A DNA stretch of 64,000 nucleotides from the NCBI GenBank assembly GCA_020854035.1, contig JADZGE010000021.1:62001-126000 (forward strand), in the 5' to 3' direction. The position numbers were made by a program, and so were the translations under genes. Position 1 is the stretch's first letter; every line of letters begins with the position of its first letter. The notes below the pieces were generated by a model. The model was given only the letters and a program-made list of their open reading frames with translations. It made no database searches and was not told the origin of the DNA. Below, in pieces: positions 18,549 to 30,318 of this stretch. This DNA is from Burkholderiales bacterium (GTDB taxonomy: Bacteria; Pseudomonadota; Gammaproteobacteria; Burkholderiales; SG8-41).

Positions 18549-21398
18549 GCGGATCCCGTCGGCCCGCGACCCGACGCCTACGCTCAACGCGAGATCCACC
18601 AGCTCCTTCTGCTGCCGGTCGTGGAGCGACTTGTAGCCCGCGGCCGGGGAGGCCGAGGAATCCCGGCCGGCGTAGATCAGCTTCTGGTGGGGCAGCAGGT
18701 GCCGCTCCAGGTAGTGCTGGATGCGGTGCCACGCGCCCTGGTTGCGCGGCTCTTCCTGGCACCACACCACTTCCGCCGCGCTACGGTAGCGTTCGATCTG
18801 CGCGTGAAAGTCGTCGTGCGGGAACGGGTAGAGCTGCGCGATGCGGCAAAGGGGCAGGTCGGCGAGACTGCGCGCCTTGCGCTCGGCGCGTAGATCGTAG
18901 TACACCTTGCCGCTGCAGAACACCACGCGCTTCACGCCGGCCGGGTTGATGTCGCGCGATTCCCAGTCCTCGTTTACCGGCCTGAAGCGGTCGGCCGCGA
19001 ACTCTTCCAGCGGCGACACCGATTCCCGGTGTCGCAGCAGGCTCTTCGGGGTGAGCATCACGAGCGGCTTGCGGTAGGGCCGCAGCATCTGCCGGCGCAG
19101 CAGGTAGTAGAGCTGCACCGGGGTTGCCGGGATGCAGACCTGCATGTTGTAGTCGGCGCAAAGCTGCATGTAGCGCTCGATGCGCGCCGAGGAGTGCTCC
19201 GGCCCCTGCCCCTCGTAGCCGTGGGGCAGCATCAGCACGAGACCGCAGAGCCGCCCCCACTTCGCCTCGCCGGAAGCGATGAACTGGTCGATGACGACCT
19301 GCGCGCCGTTCGCGAAATCACCGAACTGGGCCTCCCAGATCACGAGTTCGCCGGGGGCGGAGGTCGCGTATCCGTACTCGAAGCCGAGGACCGCTTCCTC
19401 GGAAAGCAGTGAATCGAACACGACGAAGTCGCCCTGCTTCTCGGCGACGTGCCGCAGGGGTACCCAGGTCCCCTGGTCCCACTTCTCGCGGTTCTGGTCG
19501 TGCAGCACCGCGTGGCGGTGAAAGAAGGTGCCGCGGCCGCTGTCCTGCCCCGAGAGCCGGACCGAGTAGCCCTCGGCGAGCAGGGTGGCGAACGCCAGGT
19601 GCTCGGCCATGCCCCAGTCGAGCGGGAGCCCGCCCTGCGCCATCAGGCGGCGATTGTCGATGGTGCGCTGCACGGCCGGATGCAGGCGGAAGTTCTCCGG
19701 CACGCGGGTGATGCGCTCGCCGAGCGCGCGGAGGGTCTCGATCGGCAGCCGCGTATCGTCGTGCTCGTTCCACTTGCCGCCGCGGTAGCGGCTCCAGTCG
19801 ACCTCCTGCGGCGGCCGGTAGTCGGACAGGATCGTCTTGTTGGTGTGGTGGCCGCCGTCGAACGCGGTGCGGCATGCCGTCACCATCTCGTCGCCGCCGC
19901 CCCCCGGCAGGACGCCCGCGTCCTCGAGGCGGCCGGCGTAGAGCTGGCGCGTGGTCGGCAGCCGCGCGATGCGCTTGTACATGAGCGGCTGGGTGGCCAT
20001 CGGTTCGTCCTGCTCGTTGTGACCGAGGCGCCGGTAGCACACGAGGTCCACGACCACGTCCTTGTGGAACTTCATGCGGAATTCCAGCGCGAGCTGGGTC
20101 ACGAAGCACGCCGCCTCGGGGTCGTCGCCGTTCACGTGGAAGATCGGCACTTCCAGCATCTTCGCGACATCGGTGCAGTAAAGCGTCGAGCGCGCATCGC
20201 GCAGGTCCGAGCACGTGAATCCGATCTGGTTGTTGACCACGATGTGCACGGTGCCACCGGTGCCGTAACCGCGCGTTTGCGCCATCTCGAACGTTTCCAT
20301 GTTCACGCCCTGACCCGCGAATGCGGCGTCGCCGTGAACCAGTACCGGCAGCACCTGGTCGCCGGTCACGTCGTGGCGCCGGTGCTGGCGCGCGCGCACG
20401 GACCCCTCGACGACAGGGTTGACGATTTCGAGATGCGAGGGATTGAACGCGAGGGTGACGTGCATCGGCCCGCCCGGCGTCATCACGTTCGAGGAGAACC
20501 CCTGGTGGTACTTCACGTCGCCCGCGAGCAGGCTGTCGTCGTGCCGGCCCTCGAACTCGGCGAAGAGGTCCCTCGGCACCTTGCCGAGCGTGTTCACGAG
20601 AACGTTGATGCGGCCGCGGTGCGCCATGCCGATCACCAGTTCCTGCACGCCGGCCGCTCCCGCGTCCTGCAGCAGGCGGTCGAGCTGGGCGATCAGCGCC
20701 TCCCCGCCCTCCAGCGAGAAGCGCGTCTGGCCGACGTAACGCGTGTGGAGGTAGCGCTCGAGCGTCTCCGCGGCCGTCAACCGCTCGAGGATATGCCGGC
20801 GGTAGCCGGCGTCATACGAAGGCGTCGAGCGCGCGCTTTCGAGCCGCTCCTGCACCCAACGCTTCTGCGCCATGTCGGTGATGTGCATGTACTCCACGCC
20901 GATGGTGCGGCAATAGGTCTCGCGCAGGAACGCGAGTATCCCGGAGAGCGGCATCTCCCGCGGCCCGACGAGCGTCCCGGTGCTGAACACCGTGTCCATG
21001 TCCGCCGGCGCGAGCCCGTAGAAGGCGGGATCGAGTTCGGGGATGTGGGGTTTCTCGTGGCGCGCGAGCGGGTCCATGTCCGCGTGGCGCACCCCGAGTA
21101 TCCGGTGAGCGGCGATGAGCTGCAGCACGGCGAGCTGTTTCCCGCCCAGTTGCGCCCGGTTGATGGAAAGGCTCGCCCCGGCGACCCGGGGCGCGCGGGC
21201 GCGCCCGGCGAATCGCTCCCGCACCTCGAAATGGGAAACGTCGGGCGCCCCCGCGTCGAGCCGCTGCAGCTCCTCGAAGTAATCCCGCCAGCGCGGCTCG
21301 ACCGCGGACGGATCCTTCAACCACGCCTCGTAAAGGGACTCGATGAACGGCGCGTTCGAACCGTAGAGGTACGAATTACCGAGCACTTCCTTCATCAT
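18546..21398 (-). CDS. odhA: 2-oxoglutarate dehydrogenase E1
   Basis: The 950-residue thiamine-diphosphate enzyme decarboxylates 2-oxoglutarate and succinylates E2. Recognisable parts are an N-terminal E2-binding segment (LYGSNAPFIESLYEAWLKDP), ELVIGMAHRGRINVL, the GDVKYHQGFSSN block, the diphosphate-binding HVNGDDPEAACFV and NNQIGFT, and the C-terminal VIDQFIASGEAKW and MLPHGYEGQGPEHSSARIER typical of SucA. It is close to the E. coli enzyme in length. It lies 92 bp downstream of gltA and reads into odhB across a gap with two hairpins. Confidence 0.97.
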   Translation of the reverse strand: MMKEVLGNSYLYGSNAPFIESLYEAWLKDPSAVEPRWRDYFEELQRLDAGAPDVSHFEVRERFAGRARAPRVAGASLSINRAQLGGKQLAVLQLIAAHRILGVRHADMDPLARHEKPHIPELDPAFYGLAPADMDTVFSTGTLVGPREMPLSGILAFLRETYCRTIGVEYMHITDMAQKRWVQERLESARSTPSYDAGYRRHILERLTAAETLERYLHTRYVGQTRFSLEGGEALIAQLDRLLQDAGAAGVQELVIGMAHRGRINVLVNTLGKVPRDLFAEFEGRHDDSLLAGDVKYHQGFSSNVMTPGGPMHVTLAFNPSHLEIVNPVVEGSVRARQHRRHDVTGDQVLPVLVHGDAAFAGQGVNMETFEMAQTRGYGTGGTVHIVVNNQIGFTCSDLRDARSTLYCTDVAKMLEVPIFHVNGDDPEAACFVTQLALEFRMKFHKDVVVDLVCYRRLGHNEQDEPMATQPLMYKRIARLPTTRQLYAGRLEDAGVLPGGGGDEMVTACRTAFDGGHHTNKTILSDYRPPQEVDWSRYRGGKWNEHDDTRLPIETLRALGERITRVPENFRLHPAVQRTIDNRRLMAQGGLPLDWGMAEHLAFATLLAEGYSVRLSGQDSGRGTFFHRHAVLHDQNREKWDQGTWVPLRHVAEKQGDFVVFDSLLSEEAVLGFEYGYATSAPGELVIWEAQFGDFANGAQVVIDQFIASGEAKWGRLCGLVLMLPHGYEGQGPEHSSARIERYMQLCADYNMQVCIPATPVQLYYLLRRQMLRPYRKPLVMLTPKSLLRHRESVSPLEEFAADRFRPVNEDWESRDINPAGVKRVVFCSGKVYYDLRAERKARSLADLPLCRIAQLYPFPHDDFHAQIERYRSAAEVVWCQEEPRNQGAWHRIQHYLERHLLPHQKLIYAGRDSSASPAAGYKSLHDRQQKELVDLALSVGVGSRADGIR

Positions 21399-21490
21399 GA
21401 CCGCGATCTCCGGCGGGGACGCACCGAAAACGATTCATGCCGGCGCGATCGAGGCGGCCGGCCGGCCACCGCCACCCGTCACGCACGGCC

Positions 21491-22789
<1,299 letters not shown>

Positions 22790-22832
22790 GTTGGTCTCCA
22801 GTCAGTCATACGGTTGCATACCCTGCCACGGC

Positions 22833-23066
22833 CTAGCCCGCGCGCAGCAACCGGACGATGTCCCGGAACCGCGCGTCGGTCGGCTCCGAGCGGCCCAGCG
22901 CCCAGTCGAGCAGGTCGTTGTCCGGCGCGTCGAGCAGCTCGCCGAAAAGCCCCCGGTGCTCCGCATCGAGTTCCGCGTAGCGCCGTTCGAGAAAATCCTG
23001 CAGTATCAGGTCCAGTTCCAGCAACCCGCGCCGGCAGCGCCACCTCAGCCTGTCGTATTCTCCCAT
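22833..23066 (-). CDS. sdhE: Succinate dehydrogenase flavin assembly factor SdhE
   Basis: This 77-residue helical protein has RLRWRCRRGLLELDLILQDF, matching the SdhE/YgfY signature RRGM-E-D that promotes covalent attachment of FAD to SdhA; here the methionine of RRGM is leucine. C-terminal DLLDWALGR is also conserved. ATG 23066 is used. It lies 44 bp after sdhB and 43 bp before gltA, so it is part of the sdh operon. Confidence 0.9.
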   Translation of the reverse strand: MGEYDRLRWRCRRGLLELDLILQDFLERRYAELDAEHRGLFGELLDAPDNDLLDWALGRSEPTDARFRDIVRLLRAG

Positions 23067-23110
23067 CCCGGAGGTGCCGCGGCCGCCGCCTGGCGCCGGG
23101 GCGGATTCTC

Positions 23111-23806
23111 CTACAACGTCCGCCTGAGCATCAGCTCCTTGATCTTGCCGATCGCCAGCATGGGATTGAGGCCCTTCGGGCAGGCGTCGACGCAGTTCAT
23201 GATCGAATGGCAGCGGAAGAGGCGATAGGGATCCTCGAGGTTGTCGAGCCGCTCGTTCGTCGCCTGATCGCGGCTGTCCGCGAGGAAGCGGTAGGCCTGC
23301 AGCAGCCCCGCGGGCCCCACGTACTTGTCCGGATTCCACCAGAAAGACGGGCACGCGGTCGAACAGCACGCGCACAGTATGCATTCGTAGAGCCCGTTCA
23401 ACTCCTCGCGGTCCTCCGGCGACTGCAGGCGCTCCTTCTCCGGCGGCGGCTCGTCGTTGACGACGTAGGGCTTCACCGAGTGGTACTGCCTGAAGAACTG
23501 CGACATGTCCACGATGAGATCGCGGATCACCGGCAACCCCGGCAGCGGGCGGATCTCGACGGGCTCGCTCAGCTCGGCGATGCGCGTGATGCAGGCCAGC
23601 CCGTTCCTGCCGTTGATGTTCATGGCGTCGGATCCGCACACGCCCTCGCGGCAGGAGCGCCGAAACGCGAGCGTGTCGTCCTGCGCCTTGATGCGCGTGA
23701 GCGCGTCGAGCAGCATCTGGTCGGTAGGCTCCAGCGCAACCTCGTAGTCCTGCATGCGCGGGCGCTCGTCGGCCCCGGGGTCGTAGCGGTAGATCGAGAA
23801 ACGCAT
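23111..23806 (-). CDS. sdhB: Succinate dehydrogenase iron-sulfur subunit
   Basis: The 231-residue electron-transfer subunit of complex II. Cysteines of the [2Fe-2S] centre are C52, C57 and C72 (CREGVCGSD with Asp in place of the fourth Cys, as in E. coli). The [4Fe-4S]/[3Fe-4S] cysteines lie in [16 protein letters not shown] and [17 protein letters not shown]. It carries electrons from the SdhA flavin to the quinone site. A 69-bp gap containing two GTTTCAC heptamers separates it from sdhA. Confidence 0.97.
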   Translation of the reverse strand: MRFSIYRYDPGADERPRMQDYEVALEPTDQMLLDALTRIKAQDDTLAFRRSCREGVCGSDAMNINGRNGLACITRIAELSEPVEIRPLPGLPVIRDLIVDMSQFFRQYHSVKPYVVNDEPPPEKERLQSPEDREELNGLYECILCACCSTACPSFWWNPDKYVGPAGLLQAYRFLADSRDQATNERLDNLEDPYRLFRCHSIMNCVDACPKGLNPMLAIGKIKELMLRRTL

Positions 23807-23854
23807 TCTGCTTCCTGTCCTCAGCGCCCAAGACGCGAACCGCGCACGGCTCGC

Positions 23855-23868
23855 GTTTCACGTTTCAC
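23855..23868. repeat. Two tandem 7-bp repeats between sdhA and sdhB
   Basis: GTTTCAC occurs twice back to back (GTGAAAC on the transcribed strand) in the sdhA-sdhB spacer, flanked by related GCG-rich bases. The 7-bp period matches the larger array at 53611-53694. No function is known. Confidence 0.5.
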
Positions 23869-23875
23869 TCGCAGG

Positions 23876-25642
23876 TCAGTAGACACGGGCCTTGGGCTCG
23901 AACGGCTCCACGGTGAGGGGTTTCCGGTGCACGGGCTTGTACTCGAGCCGGTTGCCGTCCTTGAACCACAGCGTGTGCTTGAGCCAGTTCGCGTCGTCGC
24001 GCTGGTGGAAATCCGCGCGGTCGTGGGAGCCCCGGCTCTCCTTGCGTGCCTGCGCCGACACCAGCGATGCGAGCGCGGTATCGACCAGATTGTCGAGCTC
24101 CAGCGCCTCGACGCGGGCGGTGTTGAACACCTTGCTCCTGTCGCCGATCCCGGTGCGCCCGGCGCGCTCGCTCACCTCCTTCATCTTCGCCACGCCCTGC
24201 ACGAGCAGGTCGGGGAAGCGGAACACGCCGCAGTTCAACTGCATGATGCGCCGCATGTCCGCCCCGACTTCGGCCACGCGCTCCCCGTCCTTCTGGCCGT
24301 CAAGCCGCGCGAGTCGCGCCCGCGTGAACTCGCCCGCGTCGCGCGGCAGCTCGCGCCCCGCCGCGCCGTCATCGCCAAGGTCGCGAATGACGCGTTCCCC
24401 GGCGGCCTTGCCGAAGACCAGCAGGTCGAGCAGCGAGTTGGTTCCGAGGCGGTTCGCGCCGTGGACCGAGACGCAGGAGCACTCGCCCACGGCGTAGAAA
24501 CCGGGCACCACGGTCTCCGGGTTGCCGTTCGCCGGCACGACGACCTGCCCGTGGTAATTGGTCGGGATGCCGCCCATCTGATAGTGGCAGGTCGGCACCA
24601 CGGGGATGGGGTCCTTCACCGGATCCACGTTCGCGAACTTCCGCGCGATCTCGCGGATGCCGGGCAGCCGCTTGTTGATGGTCTCCTCGCCGAGGTGATC
24701 GAGCTTCAGCAGGATGCAATCGCCGTCCTTGCCCGCGCCGCGGCCCTCCTTGATCTCGGTCGCCATGGCGCGCGAGACGACGTCGCGCGAGGCGAGATCC
24801 TTCGCGTTCGGCGCGTAGCGCTCCATGAAGCGCTCGCCGTCCTTGTTGAGCAGGTAGCCGCCCTCGCCGCGAACGCCCTCCGTGATCAGCACCCCCGCGC
24901 CGGCGACGCCGGTCGGGTGGAACTGCCAGAACTCCATGTCCTCGAGCGGTATGCCGGCGCGGGCCGCCATTCCCAGGCCGTCCCCCGTGTTGATGAAGGC
25001 GTTCGTGCTCGCGGAGAAGATGCGCCCGGCCCCGCCGGTCGCGAACACGGTCGCCCGCGCCCTGAGGATCATGGCTTCGCCGGTTTCCATCTCGAGCGCC
25101 GTCACGCCCACCACCGCCCCCTCGCTGTCGCGCACGAGGTCGAGCGCCATCCACTCGACGAAGAAATGGGTACGCGCCTTGACGTTCGCCTGGTAGAGGG
25201 TATGGAGCATCGCGTGCCCGGTGCGATCCGCGGCCGCGCACGAGCGCGACACCATGCGTTCACCGTAGTTGCGGGTCTGCCCGCCGAAGGGCCGCTGGTA
25301 AATGCGGCCGTTCGGCAGGCGGTCGAAGGGCATGCCGAAGTGCTCCAGCTCGTAGACCACTTCGTTCGCCTTGCGGCACATGAACTCGATCGCGTCCTGG
25401 TCGCCCAGATAGTCGGAGCCCTTCACCGTGTCGTACATGTGCCAGTGCCAGTTGTCCTCCTCGACATTGCCGAGCGAGGCGGCGACCCCGCCCTGCGCGG
25501 CCACGGTGTGCGAGCGCGTCGGAAACACCTTCGAGAGCACCGCCACCTTCAGATCGGCGCGCGCGAGCTCCAGCGCCGCGCGCAGCCCGGAGCCGCCGCC
25601 GCCGACGATGACCGCGTCAAAGCTTCGGACCGGCAACGGCAT
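23876..25642 (-). CDS. sdhA: Succinate dehydrogenase flavoprotein subunit
   Basis: The 588-residue catalytic subunit oxidises succinate to fumarate. It has the FAD loop [17 protein letters not shown] (12-28), the covalent FAD-binding histidine in [11 protein letters not shown] (H45), [21 protein letters not shown] (active-site His and Glu region), [14 protein letters not shown] and the terminal RKESRGSH segment. It overlaps the 3' end of sdhD by 26 bp, so sdhD and sdhA are probably translationally linked. Confidence 0.98.
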   Translation of the reverse strand: MPLPVRSFDAVIVGGGGSGLRAALELARADLKVAVLSKVFPTRSHTVAAQGGVAASLGNVEEDNWHWHMYDTVKGSDYLGDQDAIEFMCRKANEVVYELEHFGMPFDRLPNGRIYQRPFGGQTRNYGERMVSRSCAAADRTGHAMLHTLYQANVKARTHFFVEWMALDLVRDSEGAVVGVTALEMETGEAMILRARATVFATGGAGRIFSASTNAFINTGDGLGMAARAGIPLEDMEFWQFHPTGVAGAGVLITEGVRGEGGYLLNKDGERFMERYAPNAKDLASRDVVSRAMATEIKEGRGAGKDGDCILLKLDHLGEETINKRLPGIREIARKFANVDPVKDPIPVVPTCHYQMGGIPTNYHGQVVVPANGNPETVVPGFYAVGECSCVSVHGANRLGTNSLLDLLVFGKAAGERVIRDLGDDGAAGRELPRDAGEFTRARLARLDGQKDGERVAEVGADMRRIMQLNCGVFRFPDLLVQGVAKMKEVSERAGRTGIGDRSKVFNTARVEALELDNLVDTALASLVSAQARKESRGSHDRADFHQRDDANWLKHTLWFKDGNRLEYKPVHRKPLTVEPFEPKARVY

Positions 25643-25988
25643 CGAGACCCCACAGTATCTGGATCGACCAGAAGGCGTAGCAGAGCAGCGCCGCGATGAC
25701 GATCACGTAGAGCGTCAGGCGCAGCCCCGCATCCTTTACGTAGTCCATGAAGATATTGCGAACGCCCACCCACGCGTGGTAGTAGACGCAGACGAGGAAG
25801 AGCACCGTCGCGAAGCGCACCACCGGCAGCTCCCACAGCGAGCGCCAGTACCAGTAGTCGAACCCGGGCAGGCTCGCGAGCACCGCGACGAGGAGCAGCG
25901 TGTAAACGCCCATCACCACCGCGGTCACGCGCTGGGCGAGCCAGTCGCGCAGCCCGTAGTGCGCGCCGATCACCTGCCGGTTCACCAT
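25617..25988 (-). CDS. sdhD: Succinate dehydrogenase membrane anchor subunit
   Basis: A 123-residue protein with three transmembrane segments (about 22-42, 57-75 and 92-114). It contains the haem/quinone-type residues in [24 protein letters not shown], where the histidine is the likely haem b ligand and the Asp-Tyr region faces the quinone. The start ATG 25988 lies inside the end of sdhC (7-bp overlap) and its own end overlaps sdhA by 26 bp, a tight operon. Confidence 0.92.
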   Translation of the reverse strand: MVNRQVIGAHYGLRDWLAQRVTAVVMGVYTLLLVAVLASLPGFDYWYWRSLWELPVVRFATVLFLVCVYYHAWVGVRNIFMDYVKDAGLRLTLYVIVIAALLCYAFWSIQILWGLDAVAGPKL

Positions 25989-26356
25989 ATCAGCACCGCG
26001 AACCCGAGCGCGAGAACGACCCCCGCCGCGAGCACCGCGCGGCTCGTGGCGCGCCCCGCTTCGAGCGAAACGCCGGAGTGCAGATCCAGTGCGAGGTGGC
26101 GCACGCCCGCGCACAGGTGATGGAAATAGGCCCAGACGAGCGCGATCGCCGCGAGTTTCACCAGCGGCCGGGCCATCAGCGCCTTGAACGCCCCGAAGGT
26201 CTCGGCGTTCTCCAGGCTCGCCTGCCACAGCCACAGCACGACGGGAAGGAGCAGGAACAGGATCGCGCCCGAGACGCGGTGCAGGATCGATACGAAGGCC
26301 GGCACCGGCAGGCGAATTCGCAGGAGGTCGAGATGTTTGGGTCTTGTTTTCGGCAT
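25982..26356 (-). CDS. sdhC: Succinate dehydrogenase cytochrome b556 subunit
   Basis: A 124-residue membrane anchor beginning MPKTRPKHLDLLRIRLPVPAF, with the family motif SILHRVSGAILF near residue 24 (Ser/Arg of the quinone site) and FHHLCAGVRHLALDLH, whose histidines include the haem ligand. Three hydrophobic helices are evident. It is the first gene of the sdh operon, divergent from mdh across a 229-bp region with a -10-like TAAAAT about 60 bp upstream. Confidence 0.93.
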   Translation of the reverse strand: MPKTRPKHLDLLRIRLPVPAFVSILHRVSGAILFLLLPVVLWLWQASLENAETFGAFKALMARPLVKLAAIALVWAYFHHLCAGVRHLALDLHSGVSLEAGRATSRAVLAAGVVLALGFAVLIW

Positions 26357-26417
26357 TGCCGCGCCCGCGCGCGCCGGAAGCTCCCGGGCCCGCGCGCATC
26401 CTGATCAAAGCCGGAAA

Positions 26418-26423
26418 ATTTTA
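26418..26423 (-). promoter_or_regulatory. Candidate -10 box of the sdh operon
   Basis: TAAAAT on the minus strand stands in the AT-rich run AAAATTTTAA within the sdhC-mdh divergent gap. A start near 26411 would give a leader of about 55 nt. No good -35 is visible, so activation by a regulator is possible. Confidence 0.4.
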
Positions 26424-26464
26424 ACAGCTTTCGCTGCGCCGCAGTAGGTGCGACCCGCGGCGCC

Positions 26465-26494
26465 TTGTCACCGCGGCGCCGGGTTCGCTATCAT
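26465..26494 (+). promoter_or_regulatory. Candidate promoter of mdh-prpC-prpD
   Basis: TTGTCA (26465-26470) and TATCAT (26489-26494) are separated by 18 bases upstream of mdh. A start near 26501 would give a leader of about 85 nt, ending in CAGGAG before ATG 26586. Confidence 0.45.
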
Positions 26495-26585
26495 CCGCCC
26501 AACACGGAAGGCAGCGCCCGTACCGCCTGCCCGGCGCGCGTTGCCCGACTCACCGTATCGCACCGTCCAGCCAGGAGTCCATTCC

Positions 26586-27575
26586 ATGAAACGCCCCATG
26601 CGCGTCGCCGTGACCGGCGCCGCCGGACAGATCGGCTACAGCCTGCTCTTCAGGATCGCGAGCGGCGAGATGCTCGGCGCCGACCAGCCGGTCATCCTCC
26701 AGCTCTTGGAGATCGCCGACGAGAAGGCGCAGAAGGCGCTGGCCGGAGTCATGATGGAACTCGACGACTGCGCGTTCCCGCTCCTCGCGGGCATGGTCCC
26801 CACCGCCGACCCGATGGTCGCGTTCCGGGACGCCGATGTCGCGCTGCTCGTCGGGGCGCGCCCGCGCGGGCCCGGCATGGAGCGCAAGGATCTCCTCGAG
26901 GCCAACGGCAAGATCTTCGCGCCGCAGGGCCGCGCCCTCTCGGAAGTCGCGAGCCGCGCGGTCAGGGTGCTGGTCGTCGGCAATCCCGCGAACACGAATT
27001 GCCTGATCGCCTGGAAGAACGCGCCCGCTCTGAAGCCCGCCAACTTCACCTCGATGATGCGCCTCGACCACAACCGGGCGCTCTCGCAGGCCGCGGGGAA
27101 GATCGGCCGGCCCGTCGCCGAACTGAAACGCATGATCGTGTGGGGAAATCATTCCGCGACGCAATATCCCGACATTTTCCAGGCGGAAGCCGGGGGCAGG
27201 CGCATCTGGCCCTCGATCAACGACCAGAACTGGCTCGAGAAGGAGTTCATACCCACGGTGCAGAAGCGGGGAGCCGCGATCATCGACGCGCGCGGGCTCT
27301 CCTCGGCGGCGAGCGCCGCGAATGCCGCGATCGCCCACGTGCGCGACTGGGTGTTCGGCACGCCGGACGGTGACTGGGTCAGCATGGGCATACCCGCGGA
27401 TGGCAGCTACGGCATTCCCGAAGGCGTTCTCTATGGCTACCCGTGCGTGTGCCGCGGCGGAAGTTACGAGATCGTGAAGGGCCTGGAAGTCTCCGACTTC
27501 GGCCGTCGCGCGATGCAGGCGACATTGAAGGAACTGCACGAGGAGCGTGACGGTATTCGTCAGCTGATCGGCTGA
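26586..27575 (+). CDS. mdh: Malate dehydrogenase
   Basis: A 329-residue NAD-dependent malate dehydrogenase. Visible are [17 protein letters not shown] (nucleotide loop near 11-27), the substrate-binding loop [43 protein letters not shown], and the catalytic histidine in [11 protein letters not shown]. Active-site arginines lie in the PRGPGMER loop. It oxidises malate to oxaloacetate for gltA and prpC. GGAG lies about 8 bases before ATG 26586. prpC starts 10 bp downstream, so the genes form an operon. Confidence 0.97.
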   Translation: MKRPMRVAVTGAAGQIGYSLLFRIASGEMLGADQPVILQLLEIADEKAQKALAGVMMELDDCAFPLLAGMVPTADPMVAFRDADVALLVGARPRGPGMERKDLLEANGKIFAPQGRALSEVASRAVRVLVVGNPANTNCLIAWKNAPALKPANFTSMMRLDHNRALSQAAGKIGRPVAELKRMIVWGNHSATQYPDIFQAEAGGRRIWPSINDQNWLEKEFIPTVQKRGAAIIDARGLSSAASAANAAIAHVRDWVFGTPDGDWVSMGIPADGSYGIPEGVLYGYPCVCRGGSYEIVKGLEVSDFGRRAMQATLKELHEERDGIRQLIG

Positions 27576-27585
27576 GGAGGAGAGC

Positions 27586-28734
27586 ATGCCGGCGCCATCC
27601 GGATTCAAGCCCAAGAAATCGGTCGCCCTGTCGGGCGTCGAGGCGGGGACCACCGCGCTTTGCACCGTCGGGCGCAGCGGCAGCGACCTGCACTACCGCG
27701 GCTACGACATCCTCGACATCGCCGAGCGCTGCGAGTTCGAGGAGATCGCGCACCTGCTCATCCACGAGAGGCTGCCGACCCGCGCGCAGCTCGCCGCCTA
27801 CCGGAAGCGGCTGAGCACGCTGCGCGGGCTGCCCGAAGAGACCCGCGCGGTGCTCGAGCACGTCCCGGCGTCCGCCCACCCGATGGATGTCATGCGCACG
27901 GGCTGTTCCGCGCTCGGTGCGGTGCTGCCGGAAGCGGAGGATCACGGCCTCGCCGGCGCCCGCGACATCGCCGACCGCCTGATCGCCTGCTTCGGCTCGA
28001 TGCTGCTCTACTGGTACCACTACAGCCACAACCGGCGCCGGATCGAGACCAGCACGGACGACGACTCGATCGGCGGACATTTCCTGCACCTGCTGCACGG
28101 AAAGCCGCCCGGCGCCTCGTGGGTCAAGGCGATGCACACCTCGCTCAATCTTTATGCCGAGCACGAGTTCAATGCGTCGACCTTCGCCGCGCGCGTGATA
28201 GCGGGCACCGGCGCGGACATGCATTCGGCGGTGACCGGCGCGATCGGGGCGCTGAAGGGACCGAAGCACGGGGGCGCGAACGAAGTGGGCTTCGAGGTGA
28301 TGAACCGCTACGCGACGCCGGACGAGGCGGAGTCGGATATCGTCAGACGCCTGGCCGCCAGGGAGACCGTCATCGGTTTCGGGCACCCGGTCTACACGGT
28401 GGCCGATCCCCGCAACCGGATCATCAAGGAAGTCGCGCGCCGGCTCTCGCAGGAAGCCGGCGACATGCGCATGTTCGACATCGCCGATCGCATCGAAGCG
28501 GTGATGATGCGCGAAAAGAACATGTTCGCCAATCTCGACTGGTTCTCCGCGGTTTCCTACCACCGGATGGGCGTGCCCACGGCGATGTTCACGCCGGTGT
28601 TCGTCATCGCCCGCACCACCGGATGGGCGGCGCACGTGATCGAGCAACGCCTCGACAACAAGATCATCCGGCCCACCGCCGTCTACACGGGGCCCGAGGA
28701 TCTCGAGTTCGTCCCCATCGATCGCAGAACGTGA
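27586..28734 (+). CDS. prpC: 2-methylcitrate synthase
   Basis: The 382-residue short-form citrate synthase family member lacks the N-terminal beta domain of GltA and starts [23 protein letters not shown], as PrpC does. Catalytic regions are [15 protein letters not shown] and [14 protein letters not shown], and the C-terminal [20 protein letters not shown] is typical. It condenses propionyl-CoA with oxaloacetate. mdh is immediately upstream and prpD immediately downstream; prpB and the AcnD/PrpF pair are not in the window. Confidence 0.95.
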   Translation: MPAPSGFKPKKSVALSGVEAGTTALCTVGRSGSDLHYRGYDILDIAERCEFEEIAHLLIHERLPTRAQLAAYRKRLSTLRGLPEETRAVLEHVPASAHPMDVMRTGCSALGAVLPEAEDHGLAGARDIADRLIACFGSMLLYWYHYSHNRRRIETSTDDDSIGGHFLHLLHGKPPGASWVKAMHTSLNLYAEHEFNASTFAARVIAGTGADMHSAVTGAIGALKGPKHGGANEVGFEVMNRYATPDEAESDIVRRLAARETVIGFGHPVYTVADPRNRIIKEVARRLSQEAGDMRMFDIADRIEAVMMREKNMFANLDWFSAVSYHRMGVPTAMFTPVFVIARTTGWAAHVIEQRLDNKIIRPTAVYTGPEDLEFVPIDRRT

Positions 28735-28801
28735 TTCCCGGGCACGGATCGAGGATCGGGAGTCGCCGGCCGGCCATCGGGGATTGCGTGTCGACAATGC
28801 C

Positions 28802-30244
28802 ATGAGCGTGCCCATCTCGAACGTCCGCCCGCGCCCCGACAAGGTGCTGACGGATATCGCCGACTACGTCTGCGGGTATCGCATCGCGAGCCGGGAAGCC
28901 TACGCGACCGCCCGGCTGTGTCTCATGGACACGCTCGGCTGCGGGCTGGAGGCGCTGGAGTACCCGGCCTGCACCAAGCTCCTCGGTCCGATCGTGCCCG
29001 GCACCGTCGTGCCGAACGGCGCGAAAGTCGCCGGCACGCCCTACCAGCTCGATCCGGTGACGGCCGCGTTCAACATCGGCACGCTGATCCGGTGGCTGGA
29101 TTTCAACGATACCTGGCTCGCCGCGGAGTGGGGCCATCCGTCCGACAATCTGGGCGCCATCCTCGCGGTGGCCGACTGGCTTTCACGCACGCGACTCGCC
29201 GCCGGGAAGAAGCCGCTCGCCATGCGCGAAGTGCTGACCGCCATGATCAAGGCGCATGAAATACAGGGGGTCATCGCGCTCGAGAACAGTTTCAACCGCG
29301 TCGGGCTCGATCACGTGGTGCTCGTGAAGGTCGCATCGACGGCGGTCGTCACGCGCATGATGGGCGGGACGCGCGACGAGGTGATCGATGCCCTCTCCAA
29401 TGCCTGGATCGACGGCCAGTCATTGCGCACCTACCGCCACGCGCCCAACACCGGGTCGCGCAAGTCGTGGGCAGCCGGCGACGCATGCAGCCGCGCGGTG
29501 CGAATCGCGTGGATGACCCTGCGCGGGGAGATGGGCTATCCCTCCGCGCTGACGGCGAAGACCTGGGGCTTCTACGACGTCTGTTTCGGCGGGAAGCCGT
29601 TGCGCTTCGGCCGCCGCTACGGCTCGTACGTGATGGAGAACGTGCTCTTCAAGATCTCCTACCCGGCCGAGTTCCACGCGCAGACCGCCGTCGAGTCCGC
29701 GGTGCGCCTGCACCCGCAGGTCGCGCACCGGCTGGACGCGGTGAGCAAGGTCGTCATCACCACCCACGAGTCCGCGATCCGCATCATCGACAAGCGGGGC
29801 CCGCTCGCCAATCCCGCCGATCGCGATCACTGCCTCAAGTACATGACCGCCGTCGGTCTCATCAAGGGCGGGCTCACCGCGGGCGATTACGAGGACGCCG
29901 CCGCGGCCGATCCGCGGATCGACCGGCTGCGCGCCGCGATCAGCTGCGTCGAGAATCCGCGGTGGACGCGCGACTACCTCGACCCGGCGAAGCGGTCGAT
30001 CGCCAACGGGGTCCAGGTGTTCTTCCGGGACGGCACGAGCACCCCGCGCGTCGACGTGGAGTATCCCCTTGGGCACCGGCGCCGCCGCAAGGAGGGCGTG
30101 CCGCAACTCGAAGCGAAATTCAGGACCAACCTCGCCCGGCGCTTTCCGCCGAAACGCCAGCGCGCCATACTGGCGGTGTGCGAAGACCAGCGCCGGCTCG
30201 AGGCGACCCCGGTCAGCGAGTTCGTGGACCTCTTTGCCGCGTGA
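28802..30244 (+). CDS. prpD: 2-methylcitrate dehydratase (MmgE/PrpD family)
   Basis: A 480-residue PrpD protein that dehydrates 2-methylcitrate. Signatures are the N-terminal [67 protein letters not shown] and [22 protein letters not shown] 28802 fits the N terminus of homologues (MS-x-x-ISNVRP); an in-frame TTG at 28784 is nearer the only purine-rich run. It is third in the mdh-prpC-prpD operon and ends 74 bp before the TonB receptor. Confidence 0.94.
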   Translation: MSVPISNVRPRPDKVLTDIADYVCGYRIASREAYATARLCLMDTLGCGLEALEYPACTKLLGPIVPGTVVPNGAKVAGTPYQLDPVTAAFNIGTLIRWLDFNDTWLAAEWGHPSDNLGAILAVADWLSRTRLAAGKKPLAMREVLTAMIKAHEIQGVIALENSFNRVGLDHVVLVKVASTAVVTRMMGGTRDEVIDALSNAWIDGQSLRTYRHAPNTGSRKSWAAGDACSRAVRIAWMTLRGEMGYPSALTAKTWGFYDVCFGGKPLRFGRRYGSYVMENVLFKISYPAEFHAQTAVESAVRLHPQVAHRLDAVSKVVITTHESAIRIIDKRGPLANPADRDHCLKYMTAVGLIKGGLTAGDYEDAAAADPRIDRLRAAISCVENPRWTRDYLDPAKRSIANGVQVFFRDGTSTPRVDVEYPLGHRRRRKEGVPQLEAKFRTNLARRFPPKRQRAILAVCEDQRRLEATPVSEFVDLFAA

Positions 30245-30318
30245 CGCGCCGCGCGCGCGGCCCGCGCCGGCGGGCATACCCCGGTGGGAGCGGAAAATGC
30301 CCTGAACGGAAGGCCCGC

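Noticed and set aside
28784..28802. TTG start for prpD at 28784
   Set aside because: It would add six residues not seen in PrpD homologues; ATG 28802 fits the conserved SNVRP start, although its ribosome site is weak.
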